From JAENVT01 sp031412355 (GTDB lineage: Bacteria; Actinomycetota; Acidimicrobiia; Acidimicrobiales; Ilumatobacteraceae), in contig JANOCR010000085.1 in NCBI GenBank assembly GCA_031412355.1, forward strand, positions 1 to 11,763: a stretch of 11,763 nt of DNA, given 5' to 3'. This document shows, piece by piece, positions 1 through 6,063 of the stretch. The notes below the pieces were generated by a model. It was not told the DNA's origin. It saw nothing but the letters and a program-made list of their open reading frames with translations, and made no database searches. Positions within the stretch are counted from its first letter, which is position 1, and every line of letters starts with the position of its first letter. The translations under genes and the position numbers were made by a program.

Positions 1-558
1 AGTTTGTCGAACACCGCCGGGTTCGTTTCGGTGACGCGTGCCGACGGGGTAGGCGATGGCGAGTTTCGTGCCGCCGTCGGCTCGCGGGTCGCTGCATACG
101 GCATCGGGGAGTTGCAAGATCGCGAGCAGTTCATCGACGGACGCGCCGACCTGGTCGACCAGAGCCTGGCGTTCATCTACGGGCTGTTGGCGCTGTCGAT
201 CGTGATCGCCGTCTTCGGGATTGTGCTGACGTTGCTGCTTGCGGTCTACGAACGACGACGCGAGACGGGCTTGCTGCGGGCGGTGGGGATGACCCGTGCC
301 CAGGTGCGCACCACCGTGCGGTGGGAGAGCGTGTTGACATCGGTGTACGGCGCTGTTGTCGGGGTGGTGATGGGCATGGCACTGGGCTACGTAGTGATCG
401 TCGCGCTACGCGACCAAGGTCTCACGAAGTACTCCGTGCCGGTCAATACCATCGTCGCGATCCTTGTGATCGCCTTCGTCGTTGGGGTGATCGCCGCTGT
501 CGTGCCGGCCTGGCGGGCGACCAAACTCGACATCTTGCAGGCGATCGCCACAGAATGA
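1..558 (+). CDS. ABC transporter permease, FtsX/MacB type, C-terminal part
   Basis: This is the 3' end of a gene that begins before the window; the frame is open from base 1. The visible 185 residues hold the end of an extracytoplasmic domain and then three membrane helices: roughly FIYGLLALSIVIAVFGIVL, a second around the VYGAVVGVVMGMALGYVVI stretch, and a third near VAILVIAFVVGVIAAVVPA. The loop after the first helix carries ERRRETGLLRAVGMTRAQV, the conserved cytoplasmic signature of FtsX-domain permeases, and the tail PAWRATKLDILQAIATE is also typical. Such permeases pair with a separate ATPase to export lipids, peptides or lipoproteins, or to transmit force to cell-wall hydrolases. The substrate cannot be read from this piece. 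Its stop codon shares bases with the next start (ATGA, 555-558), so it probably leads an operon. Confidence 0.9.
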   Translation, partial: SLSNTAGFVSVTRADGVGDGEFRAAVGSRVAAYGIGELQDREQFIDGRADLVDQSLAFIYGLLALSIVIAVFGIVLTLLLAVYERRRETGLLRAVGMTRAQVRTTVRWESVLTSVYGAVVGVVMGMALGYVVIVALRDQGLTKYSVPVNTIVAILVIAFVVGVIAAVVPAWRATKLDILQAIATE

Positions 559-953
559 TCAACGTGCACACCGTCGCGCCCCAACTGTCGCCGCAGATGC
601 TGGCTTTCCTGACCGAACGCCATCTCGCCACGTTGACAACATTGCGCGCCGATGGGTCGCCCCACGTCGTGCCGGTGGGGTTCAGCTACGACAGCGACGC
701 GGGTGTCGTACGTGTCATCACGTTCGCCAAGTCGGCCAAGGCGCGTCATGCGGCGCGGTGTTGTCGCGCGGCAGTCAGCCAGGTCGACGGCGCCCGATGG
801 GCAACTCTGGAAGGTGTGGCCCGGCTCGTCGACGATGCCGAATCGGTAGCGCGCGCGGTGACGGGTTACGCACGGCGCTACCGCCAGCCGTCGGAACGCG
901 CTGACAGAGTCGCCATCGAGATCGTCGTCGACAAAGTGATGGGTCGAGCCTGA
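555..953 (+). CDS. PPOX-class F420-dependent-type flavoprotein (Rv1155-like)
   Basis: A 132-residue protein starting at the ATG that overlaps the permease stop, so translation is probably coupled. Its sequence has the pattern of small split-barrel oxidoreductases of the pyridoxamine-phosphate-oxidase superfamily: FLTERHLATLTTLRADGSPH near residues 19-38, VVPVGFSYD, then VRVITFAKSAKARH, SQVDGARWATLEGVARL, and a C-terminal RYRQPSERADRVAIEIVVDK. Actinobacterial relatives such as Rv1155 bind the deazaflavin F420 and reduce or oxidise small substrates in the cytoplasm. Whether this one uses F420, FMN or heme is inference. The length is normal for the family. The stop shares one base with the next gene's start. 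Confidence 0.87.
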   Translation: MINVHTVAPQLSPQMLAFLTERHLATLTTLRADGSPHVVPVGFSYDSDAGVVRVITFAKSAKARHAARCCRAAVSQVDGARWATLEGVARLVDDAESVARAVTGYARRYRQPSERADRVAIEIVVDKVMGRA

Positions 954-1375
954 TGGCCGGGTACTCGGGGACTCCGTTGCCGAAGAAGTTGGGCATCGTC
1001 GACGATGCGGTGTTCGTCGTTGTCGATCCGCCCGATGGGTTTGCGGAGACGCTCGGAGACTATGGCGACGCGATCTGGCAGAAGTCGTTGCTGGCCCCGC
1101 TGGATGTGGTCGTTGCCTTCTTTACGTCGCGAGCGAAGCTGGCGGCAGCTTGGCCCAGGTTGACCAAGGCAGCGGCACCTGCCGGTGGAGTTTGGGTGGC
1201 GTGGCCGAAGAAGACCAGCGGCGTGCCGACCGACATCACCGAAGATGTGCTGCGCGAAGAGCTGCTGCCGACGGGCTGGGTCGACAACAAGGTCTGCGCA
1301 ATCGACGACACGTGGAGTGGCTTGCGGTTCGTGCTGCGCAAAGAACTCCGCCGGCCCGGCGACAAGCGGCGCTGA
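953..1375 (+). CDS. DUF3052 family protein
   Basis: A 140-residue cytoplasmic protein with the hallmarks of DUF3052: GYSGTPLPKKLGI at residues 3-15, a central VDPPDGFAETLGD, WVAWPKKTSGVPTDITEDVL at 81-100, and DNKVCAIDDTWSGLRFVLR at 111-129. The fold is expected to resemble a Rossmann-like alpha/beta domain, but no enzymatic role has been established for the family as far as I know. The ATG overlaps the previous TGA by one base (TGATG, 951-955), so it is translationally coupled to the PPOX-like gene. The length matches family members. The basic tail (KELRRPGDKRR) looks unstructured. Confidence 0.9.
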   Translation: MAGYSGTPLPKKLGIVDDAVFVVVDPPDGFAETLGDYGDAIWQKSLLAPLDVVVAFFTSRAKLAAAWPRLTKAAAPAGGVWVAWPKKTSGVPTDITEDVLREELLPTGWVDNKVCAIDDTWSGLRFVLRKELRRPGDKRR

Positions 1376-1383
1376 CGTAAACG

Positions 1384-1971
1384 GTGCGCACCGTTTCGAG
1401 GGCCAACATCGCGGTCAAGGTGTTGCTAGTGGCGTTCCTGCTGCATGCGGTGGTGTTTCCCGATCTCGAGCAGTACCAGGGCAAGGGCATTGGTTGGCGG
1501 CTGGTGTTGTACCCGGTGACCGCGGCGATCGTGCCGCTGGTTTGGCTGGCCCGCGGCCGGCGCCCCAAGCCGTATCCACATCACATCGATCTCGTCGTGG
1601 CCCTGCCATTCCTGCTCGACACGGCCGGCAACACGTTCAACCTGTTCGACTCGATCACGTGGTGGGACGACTTCATGCACGTGCTCAATTGGATCCCGTG
1701 GGTGATGGTCGCCGGGTTCATCGCGAGGTACCGGCCGCTCGGTCGCCTCAATGTCGCGCTGCTGGCCTGGGGCTACGGCGCGATCACCCACATCCTGTGG
1801 GAGGAGGGCGAGTTCCTGGCATTCGTCCAGGCCAACAAGAACGAGTCGGGCACCGCGTATCGCGACACGATGGGTGATCTCATCTTGTCGCTCGCTGGCG
1901 GCCTGATCGGCGCGGCGCTCGTGGCCACGGTGCTGTGGCGGCCGGTCGAGCGACTGAGGGAATCGCGCTAG
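1384..1971 (+). CDS. Integral membrane protein, YjdF/DUF2238-like
   Basis: A 195-residue membrane protein starting with GTG 8 nt after the DUF3052 stop. No Shine-Dalgarno or -10 sequence precedes it, so it is probably coupled to the upstream genes. Hydrophobic segments lie near residues 10-25, 40-56, 68-80, 102-115, 123-138 and 165-185. Conserved-looking polar residues sit in or near them: D79/N83 in DTAGNTFNLFD, the WWDDFMH motif at 93-99, GYG at 130-132, WEEGEF at 139-144, and DTMGDL at 161-166. This spacing resembles DUF2238 (YjdF-type) proteins, whose function is unknown. The Asp/Glu/His cluster could bind a metal, but that is inference. The stop lies one base from the stop of the convergent peroxiredoxin gene. 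Confidence 0.8.
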   Translation: MRTVSRANIAVKVLLVAFLLHAVVFPDLEQYQGKGIGWRLVLYPVTAAIVPLVWLARGRRPKPYPHHIDLVVALPFLLDTAGNTFNLFDSITWWDDFMHVLNWIPWVMVAGFIARYRPLGRLNVALLAWGYGAITHILWEEGEFLAFVQANKNESGTAYRDTMGDLILSLAGGLIGAALVATVLWRPVERLRESR

Positions 1972-1972
1972 C

Positions 1973-2608
1973 TCACTTGTTCGGTTGAGGGAGAACCCGC
2001 AAGTACGGCTTGATGGTCTTCCAACCTTGCGGGAACAGCTTCTCGGCTTCCTCGTTGGTCACGGGCCCGCCGATGATCACGTCGTTGCCGTCGACCCAGT
2101 TGGCCGGCGTGGCGACCTTGTACTTGGCGGTCAGCTGCAGGCTGTCGATCACACGCAGGATCTCGTCGAAGTTGCGGCCGGTCGACGCCGGGTAGGTCAG
2201 CGTCAGCTTCACCTTCTTGTCGGGTCCCACGATGAAGACCGAACGCACGGTCAGGGTGTCGCTGGCGTTGGGGTGGATCATGTCGTACAGGTCGGCGACC
2301 GCACGATCGGGATCACCGATCATCGGGAAGTTGACCGCCGTGCCCTGGGTCTCGGCGATGTCTTCCTCCCACTTCACATGGCTCTCGACCGAGTCGACCG
2401 ACAGGCCGATCACCTTGACGTTGCGCTTGTCGAACTCTGGCTTGATCTTGGCGACGTAGCCGAGCTCGGTGGTGCACACCGGTGTGAAGTCCTTCGGGTG
2501 GCTGAACAGCACACCCCACGAATCGCCGAGCCAATCGTGGAAGTGGATCTCGCCCTGAGTGGTGTCAGCGGTGAAGTCGGGAGCCGTGTCTCCGAGGCGA
2601 ACTGTCAT
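1973..2608 (-). CDS. Peroxiredoxin, 1-Cys (Prx6) type
   Basis: A 211-residue AhpC/TSA-fold peroxidase that reduces hydrogen peroxide and organic hydroperoxides in the cytoplasm. The catalytic motif PKDFTPVC is present (P38, T42, peroxidatic C45), followed by TTELGYVAK. R122 in VRSVFIVGPDKK supplies the conserved active-site Arg. C45 is the only cysteine, so there is no resolving Cys. The extended C-terminus (PANWVDGNDVIIGGPV ... LFPQGWKTIKPYLR) is the typical Prx6 dimerisation arm, so this is a 1-Cys enzyme recycled by an external thiol. It starts at ATG with an AAAGGA ribosome site. It is divergent from an ArsR-type regulator and may be its target (inference). It converges with the membrane-protein gene across a single base. 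Confidence 0.95.
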   Translation of the reverse strand: MTVRLGDTAPDFTADTTQGEIHFHDWLGDSWGVLFSHPKDFTPVCTTELGYVAKIKPEFDKRNVKVIGLSVDSVESHVKWEEDIAETQGTAVNFPMIGDPDRAVADLYDMIHPNASDTLTVRSVFIVGPDKKVKLTLTYPASTGRNFDEILRVIDSLQLTAKYKVATPANWVDGNDVIIGGPVTNEEAEKLFPQGWKTIKPYLRVLPQPNK

Positions 2609-2614
2609 GTCGGG

Positions 2615-2620
2615 TCCTTT
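2615..2620 (-). promoter_or_regulatory. Shine-Dalgarno of the peroxiredoxin
   Basis: Read on the minus strand this is AAAGGA, 6 nt before the ATG at 2608. It fixes the peroxiredoxin start and shows that this gene, unlike several neighbours, has a leadered mRNA. Confidence 0.6.
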
Positions 2621-2660
2621 GATGTTGGAGTGACTTGCATGTGAGTCTGAGTGCGGAACA

Positions 2661-2691
2661 ACACTAGCGAATACCCGACCGCGCCGATCAA
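2661..2691 (-). promoter_or_regulatory. Possible peroxiredoxin promoter
   Basis: On the minus strand TTGATC (2686-2691) and TAGTGT (2661-2666, fits TAnnnT) are separated by 19 nt. The spacing is longer than ideal, so this is a weak call. It would give a 5' leader of about 45 nt containing the ribosome site and two copies of a GTGACT-like half-site (2630-2646). Confidence 0.3.
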
Positions 2692-2713
2692 GATTGGAGA
2701 GCCCGGATCTTCA

Positions 2714-2743
2714 TTGACATGTGACTAACCAGTCACATATCAT
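2714..2743 (+). promoter_or_regulatory. Promoter of the ArsR-fusion gene with embedded palindromic operator
   Basis: TTGACA (2714-2719) and TATCAT (2738-2743) are 18 nt apart and match the sigma70/SigA consensus 6/6 and 5/6. Between and overlapping them lies a perfect inverted repeat, ATGTGACT (2719-2726), AACC, AGTCACAT (2731-2738). The -10 ends 6 nt before the GTG start at 2750, so the mRNA would begin at the start codon. A repressor bound to the palindrome would block RNA polymerase, so autoregulation by the ArsR-type product is the natural reading (inference). Confidence 0.75.
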
Positions 2744-2749
2744 GCTCGG

Positions 2750-3502
2750 GTGGACGAGGTGTTCAAGGCGCTGGCAGATCCGACCCGACGGTCGATCCTC
2801 GACGCGTTGTTCGAGCACGACGGCCAGACGGTGCAGGCGTTGTGCGATCGATTTCCGGAGATGACGAGGTTCGGCGTCATGAAGCACCTCACAGTGCTCG
2901 AAGCCGCCAATCTTGTCACGACCAAACGGGTCGGCCGCACGAAGCAGCACTATCTCAACCCTGTTCCGATCGGCGAGATCGCCGACCGCTGGGTCAGCAA
3001 GTACGCCCAACCGTTCACCCGCGCGATGGTTGGGATTCGTCGTGAGCTCGAGCCGATCGAGGATGCAGCGGGTGAATGGCATCGTGCTCAGGCAATCGAA
3101 TGCAACAACTCGACGTGGGAGATGATCGAGGCCGAGCGCACGCCGGCGAACGACGAGGAGATGCTGCGCAGGGCGTACGCGTCGACGTACCACTGGGATC
3201 GCGCGGTGCGTCGTGGTCCCGCCAACGACGCCCGCGGTCAGTGGTTGCTCGCCAAGGTTCAACTGCTGGTCGGTCAGCCGGAGTTGTCACTCCGGTACGC
3301 CGATCATTGCATGGCGATCTGTCAGGAGCACGATCTCGCCGACTTCGACCTGGCGTACGCTCACGAGGCTCGGGCCCGTGCCCAGAAGGCCTTGGGTGAC
3401 GACGTCGCGGCAGCTCAGAGCTGGGAACTGGCGAAGGAGGTACCGATTGCCGATGCGCAGGACCAGGCGATCCTCGATGCCGACTTCGCCGTCGGACCGT
3501 AG
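2750..3502 (+). CDS. ArsR-family regulator fused to a TPR-like helical domain
   Basis: A 250-residue protein. Residues 1-100 are an ArsR/SmtB-type winged helix of the kind usually paired with SRPBCC proteins: DEVFKALADPTRRSILDAL, a recognition-helix region TRFGVMKHLTVLEAANLV (39-56), the wing TKRVGRTKQHYLN, then PVPIGEIADRWVSKY. The metal-binding cysteine pair of ArsR is absent (ALCDRF has a single Cys). Residues about 108-247 are a second, mostly helical domain: STWEMIEAERTPANDEEMLR, RAYASTYHWDRAVRRGPAND, then helix pairs in TPR style (VQLLVGQPELSLRYADHCMA; ARAQKALGDDVAAAQSWELA). It resembles standalone actinobacterial hypothetical proteins. That domain probably senses a ligand or partner (inference). 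The GTG has no Shine-Dalgarno but sits 6 nt after a good -10, so it is leaderless. It is divergent from the peroxiredoxin. Confidence 0.88.
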   Translation: MDEVFKALADPTRRSILDALFEHDGQTVQALCDRFPEMTRFGVMKHLTVLEAANLVTTKRVGRTKQHYLNPVPIGEIADRWVSKYAQPFTRAMVGIRRELEPIEDAAGEWHRAQAIECNNSTWEMIEAERTPANDEEMLRRAYASTYHWDRAVRRGPANDARGQWLLAKVQLLVGQPELSLRYADHCMAICQEHDLADFDLAYAHEARARAQKALGDDVAAAQSWELAKEVPIADAQDQAILDADFAVGP

Positions 3503-3578
3503 CGAGCGGTGTCACCGAGGGTCGTCCAACTATTGCTGTCGGTTGGCGGTTGCATTACGAATTCATGAACTTCCGCTC

Positions 3579-3607
3579 TAGACCCGCCGCGATGCTGCCG
3601 ATACTCT
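3579..3607 (+). promoter_or_regulatory. Possible promoter of the M23 peptidase
   Basis: TAGACC (3579-3584), a 17-nt spacer, and TACTCT (3602-3607, TAnnnT). This predicts a leader of roughly 40 nt before the ATG at 3654, consistent with the GGAAG ribosome site at 3641-3645. The hexamers are imperfect. The rest of 3503-3653 shows only an 8-bp palindrome, TTCATGAA, near 3562-3569. Confidence 0.35.
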
Positions 3608-3653
3608 TCTGGCGGGCGACGGGCAGTCACTGCATCTCACGGAAGTTCCTGAC

Positions 3654-4268
3654 ATGGTTTCCACCCATCTTGATCATCGATTTGTCTTGGGGCTCGCTGC
3701 GGCTCTGCTGACGATCGGTGTGGGCGCGGTGGCCAACCACGACGTGCAGGCGGCGACCACAGGACCACCTCGGCTGGAGGTTCCGGCCACTGCGCTAAAG
3801 CCTGCCGTGCGGCTGAGCCAGACGGGTGTGATCATGTTCCCGATCAATCCGTTGCCGAAATGCGCCCTCAGCAAGACCAGCTTTGGCCAACCGCGCTCGG
3901 GTGGCAGGACGCACGAGGGCATCGACATCATGGCGTCTCTGGGCCAGGAGGTCTACGCTGTCGACAACGGTGTGCTGTGGCGCCAGGTGGTAAACGGCGA
4001 GCTCAACTCGACCCTTTCAGGCAACTCCTGGTACGTCAGAATCGCCGACGGCACGTACTATTTCTACGGCCACCTGTCGGCTTTCGCCCCCGGATTGAAG
4101 CTGGGCGACACGGTGACCCGCGGCCAGGTGATCGGCTTCGTCGGCGACACCGGCAATCCCGGCCCGGGCAACTATCACCTGCACTTCGGAGTCTTTCCGA
4201 AGGGTGGCCCAGCCGTTGACCCGTTCCCCCTGCTGACGATTCCGAAGTCGTGCCAGGTCGTCGCCTGA
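3654..4268 (+). CDS. Secreted M23 (LytM-type) metallopeptidase
   Basis: A 204-residue peptidoglycan endopeptidase. Residues 1-33 form a signal peptide: a hydrophobic core LGLAAALLTIGVGAV and a VQA-A cleavage site. The Zn site is complete: H87 and D91 in THEGIDI, H140 in YFYGHLS, and H175/H177 in the HLHF motif. The usual LytM beta-sheet landmarks are also present (LGQEVYAVDNGVLW; LGDTVTRGQVIGFVGDTGN). The single-domain form lacks SH3b or LysM anchors, so it should act as a small soluble enzyme cutting peptide cross-links outside the membrane. Cys70 and Cys200 flank the domain and could form a disulfide (inference). The ATG is preceded by GGAAG 8 nt upstream. Confidence 0.93.
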   Translation: MVSTHLDHRFVLGLAAALLTIGVGAVANHDVQAATTGPPRLEVPATALKPAVRLSQTGVIMFPINPLPKCALSKTSFGQPRSGGRTHEGIDIMASLGQEVYAVDNGVLWRQVVNGELNSTLSGNSWYVRIADGTYYFYGHLSAFAPGLKLGDTVTRGQVIGFVGDTGNPGPGNYHLHFGVFPKGGPAVDPFPLLTIPKSCQVVA

Positions 4269-4285
4269 GCGGGTCACACGCGCAG

Positions 4286-4291
4286 TAATCT
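4286..4291 (+). promoter_or_regulatory. -10 element of a leaderless promoter
   Basis: TAATCT ends exactly 6 nt before the GTG at 4298, and no Shine-Dalgarno sequence lies in between (caaggc). No convincing -35 is visible 17-18 nt upstream, which falls at the end of the M23 gene. Transcription is expected to start at or next to the GTG. Confidence 0.6.
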
Positions 4292-4297
4292 CAAGGC

Positions 4298-4630
4298 GTG
4301 AGCATCGCCGTTGCGTTGGAGGACCTGGCCGAGAAGTTGGCCGAGTACTCGTGGTGCTATCTGGTCACCAGTGGCGAGGATCGGCCACACCTGTTGGCCG
4401 TCAAGCCATCGCTCGTGAAGGTCGGGCTGCGATGCGATACCGGCCATTCCAGCCGTGCCAACGTGGTGCGCAATCCGCTGGTGGTGTTGATGTTCCCGCC
4501 GCCGGAACCTGACGGCATGTCATTGATCGTCGATGGCGAGGGCGAGGTCAACGGGGATGGAATCGTCATCCGGCCGACGTGGGCCGTGCTGCATCGGTCA
4601 GCTTTGGCCGATGTCGAGTCCGAACGCTGA
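4298..4630 (+). CDS. Small PPOX-like split-barrel protein
   Basis: A 110-residue protein with features of the pyridoxamine-phosphate-oxidase-like split barrel: LAEKLAEYSWCYLVTSGEDR (residues 10-29), HLLAVKPSLVKVGLRCDTGH, SSRANVVRNPLVVLMFPPPE, and a final strand GMSLIVDGEGEVNGDGIVIR. The SSRANVVRNP segment corresponds to the phosphate/cofactor-contacting region in relatives. It is shorter than typical F420 or FMN family members (130-150 residues), so it may be a minimal or cofactor-free version; that is inference. The GTG start is chosen because of the -10 element 6 nt upstream. The last 33 bases overlap the 3' end of the opposite-strand SDR gene. Confidence 0.8.
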   Translation: MSIAVALEDLAEKLAEYSWCYLVTSGEDRPHLLAVKPSLVKVGLRCDTGHSSRANVVRNPLVVLMFPPPEPDGMSLIVDGEGEVNGDGIVIRPTWAVLHRSALADVESER

Positions 4631-5473
4631 TTGAAACGCGGCGAGGTAGTCGGCATCGTCGGCGAGCGAGCCGAGCGCGACCCACTGCTCGTCCGACATC
4701 GCGGCGCGCCCGGCGATGATCTCCGGCCCACCCCAACTGACCGCGTACCGCAGCTTGGGCGTGTCGGTGGTGATGGCCTGCTCGATCAGGCGGGCCACCT
4801 CGAACGGGTCGGTGGCGTGCGCGTGACCTGCCGCGTAGAACTGGAACAGGCGGCGATAGTGGGTGTCGTAGGCACCGCTCTGGTTCGGGGCGTCGATGTT
4901 CTTGGCGAAGATCGCGCTCTTGGTGACGCCGGGTTCGATGATCGCCACGCGGATCCCAAACTGCGCCAACTCCTGGGCCAAGCCTTCGCTCAATCCCTCG
5001 AGCGCCCACTTCGACGTGACGTACGGCGACTGGGCGACGGCGGCAAAACGGCCTGCGATCGAGGTGATGTTGACGATGGTGCCGCTATGCCGCGAGCGCA
5101 TGCCGGGCAGAACCTGCTGTAGGCACCGAACGGCTCCGCACAGGTTGACGTTCATTATGTCGAGGTACATGGCCGGCGTGCATTCCTCGGCAACCGCGTT
5201 GCCGCCGACGCCGGCATTGTTGACCAACACGTCGACGCGATCGCCGGTCTCGGCGAGGATCTCGGCGAAGCCGGCGCGCACCGACTCGTCGTCGGCCACG
5301 TCGAGTTCGACGAGGTTGACCTCGACGTTCGCCTCGGCTGCCATCGCCTGGAGCTTGGCTGCCTTGTCGACACTGCGCACGGTGCCGTAGACGGTATGGC
5401 CCTGCTGTGCAAGGTGGATGGCTGTGGCGCGGCCGATGCCGCTGTTGGCGCCGGTGACGACGGAGATGGTCAT
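4598..5473 (-). CDS. SDR family oxidoreductase
   Basis: A 291-residue classical short-chain dehydrogenase/reductase, cytoplasmic and NAD(P)-dependent. It has the cofactor motif TGANSGIG (residues 7-14), ELDVAD at 56-61, NNAG at 85-88, N110, catalytic S138 in NITSIAG, Y151 and K155 in YVTSK, and PG (181-182) after the beta-6 strand. R33 after the second strand (GTVRS) suggests NADPH preference (inference). The C-terminal 100 residues vary among SDRs and are expected to form the substrate lid, so the substrate cannot be named. The ATG at 5473 is preceded by TACCAT and 6 nt, without a Shine-Dalgarno sequence. It lies 23 nt downstream of the minus-strand 5497-6006 gene. Confidence 0.92.
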   Translation of the reverse strand: MTISVVTGANSGIGRATAIHLAQQGHTVYGTVRSVDKAAKLQAMAAEANVEVNLVELDVADDESVRAGFAEILAETGDRVDVLVNNAGVGGNAVAEECTPAMYLDIMNVNLCGAVRCLQQVLPGMRSRHSGTIVNITSIAGRFAAVAQSPYVTSKWALEGLSEGLAQELAQFGIRVAIIEPGVTKSAIFAKNIDAPNQSGAYDTHYRRLFQFYAAGHAHATDPFEVARLIEQAITTDTPKLRYAVSWGGPEIIAGRAAMSDEQWVALGSLADDADYLAAFQSAFGLDIGQS

Positions 5474-5479
5474 GACGCC

Positions 5480-5485
5480 ATGGTA
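5480..5485 (-). promoter_or_regulatory. -10 element of a leaderless promoter for the SDR gene
   Basis: Read on the minus strand this is TACCAT, ending 6 nt before the ATG at 5473. It lies in the 23-nt gap after the upstream gene, so the SDR gene probably has its own start site as well as any read-through. No recognisable -35 is present. Confidence 0.5.
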
Positions 5486-5496
5486 AGTCGGGGCGA

Positions 5497-6006
5497 CTAG
5501 GCGGCCTCCATGGGGGCGAACTCATCGAACCACACCGCGTCGCGATCGCAGGCAATCGCCAGGCTCTGCACGCGCTCGTGGTCGACCATCAAGATGTCGA
5601 GCAGCTGCAGGCCCTGCAGCATGTGGATGCGGCGCAGTTCGAAGTAGCCGATGCGGTCGCGCTGGTCGGGCGCGGCCTCGGGAACGTGATCGGCAATGCA
5701 GATCATCATCGTCTGCGAGAACGGCACTTCCAGACCGGGACCGTCGCACCAGCCGACGAACAGGCCGAGCTCGGTCGGCGGGTCGGCGAACATGGCCGTG
5801 ATCTGGCGCCGTTCGTCGAGCAGGACCATCACCTGCTTGTCGACCGGCATGTCGAGCACGCTGGACGCCAGGTTGGCGGCGTCGGCGAACTCGGCCACGA
5901 CCAGTGGCTCATCGGGATTGGGCAGCCACACGTAGCACGGCTGGTCGCCGAAGTGGATGTCGATGACGTGCCTGCGGCTGCGCAGGCGGGGGCGGCGGAA
6001 CGACAT
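5497..6006 (-). CDS. Hypothetical protein, possible degenerate RadC/JAB-like domain
   Basis: I do not recognise this 169-residue protein with certainty. The ATG has a strong GGAGG ribosome site 5 nt upstream. The N-terminus is basic (RRPRLRSRR). Residues about 54-150 alternate predicted strands and helices: DKQVMVLLDERRQITAMF, LGLFVGWCDGP, SQTMMICIADHVPEAA, then RIHMLQGLQLLDILMVDHER and VQSLAI. The last block resembles the 'G-L-LLDhhhh' helix-strand of RadC-like JAB domains. However, the HxHPSG metal-binding motif that should precede it is missing, and only ADHVPEAAPDQRD stands in that place. A catalytically dead JAB-like fold is therefore an inference. It is followed 23 nt later by the SDR gene. 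No signal peptide or membrane span is seen. Confidence 0.7.
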   Translation of the reverse strand: MSFRRPRLRSRRHVIDIHFGDQPCYVWLPNPDEPLVVAEFADAANLASSVLDMPVDKQVMVLLDERRQITAMFADPPTELGLFVGWCDGPGLEVPFSQTMMICIADHVPEAAPDQRDRIGYFELRRIHMLQGLQLLDILMVDHERVQSLAIACDRDAVWFDEFAPMEAA

Positions 6007-6011
6007 GGTTT

Positions 6012-6016
6012 CCTCC
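6012..6016 (-). promoter_or_regulatory. Strong Shine-Dalgarno of the 5497-6006 gene
   Basis: GGAGG on the minus strand, 5 nt before the ATG at 6006. It confirms the start and marks a leadered mRNA, in contrast to the neighbouring SDR and ATPase genes. Confidence 0.75.
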
Positions 6017-6063
6017 GAACAAAGGATCGGGTTGTGGTTCGGGGGAAGCCGCTGCAGCGGACC

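Noticed and set aside
3562..3569. TTCATGAA palindrome upstream of the M23 gene as an operator
   Set aside because: An 8-bp palindrome is common by chance, and its flanks do not extend the symmetry.
3503..3653. c-di-AMP (ydaO-type) riboswitch upstream of the M23 peptidase
   Set aside because: Such riboswitches often precede cell-wall hydrolase genes in actinobacteria, but the region is short and I could not find the conserved motifs or paired stems.
6049..6060. CCGCTGCAGCGG palindrome just after the ATPase stop as a terminator
   Set aside because: Only 4 bp of stem can form around a TGCA loop and no T-run follows. It is too weak to call.
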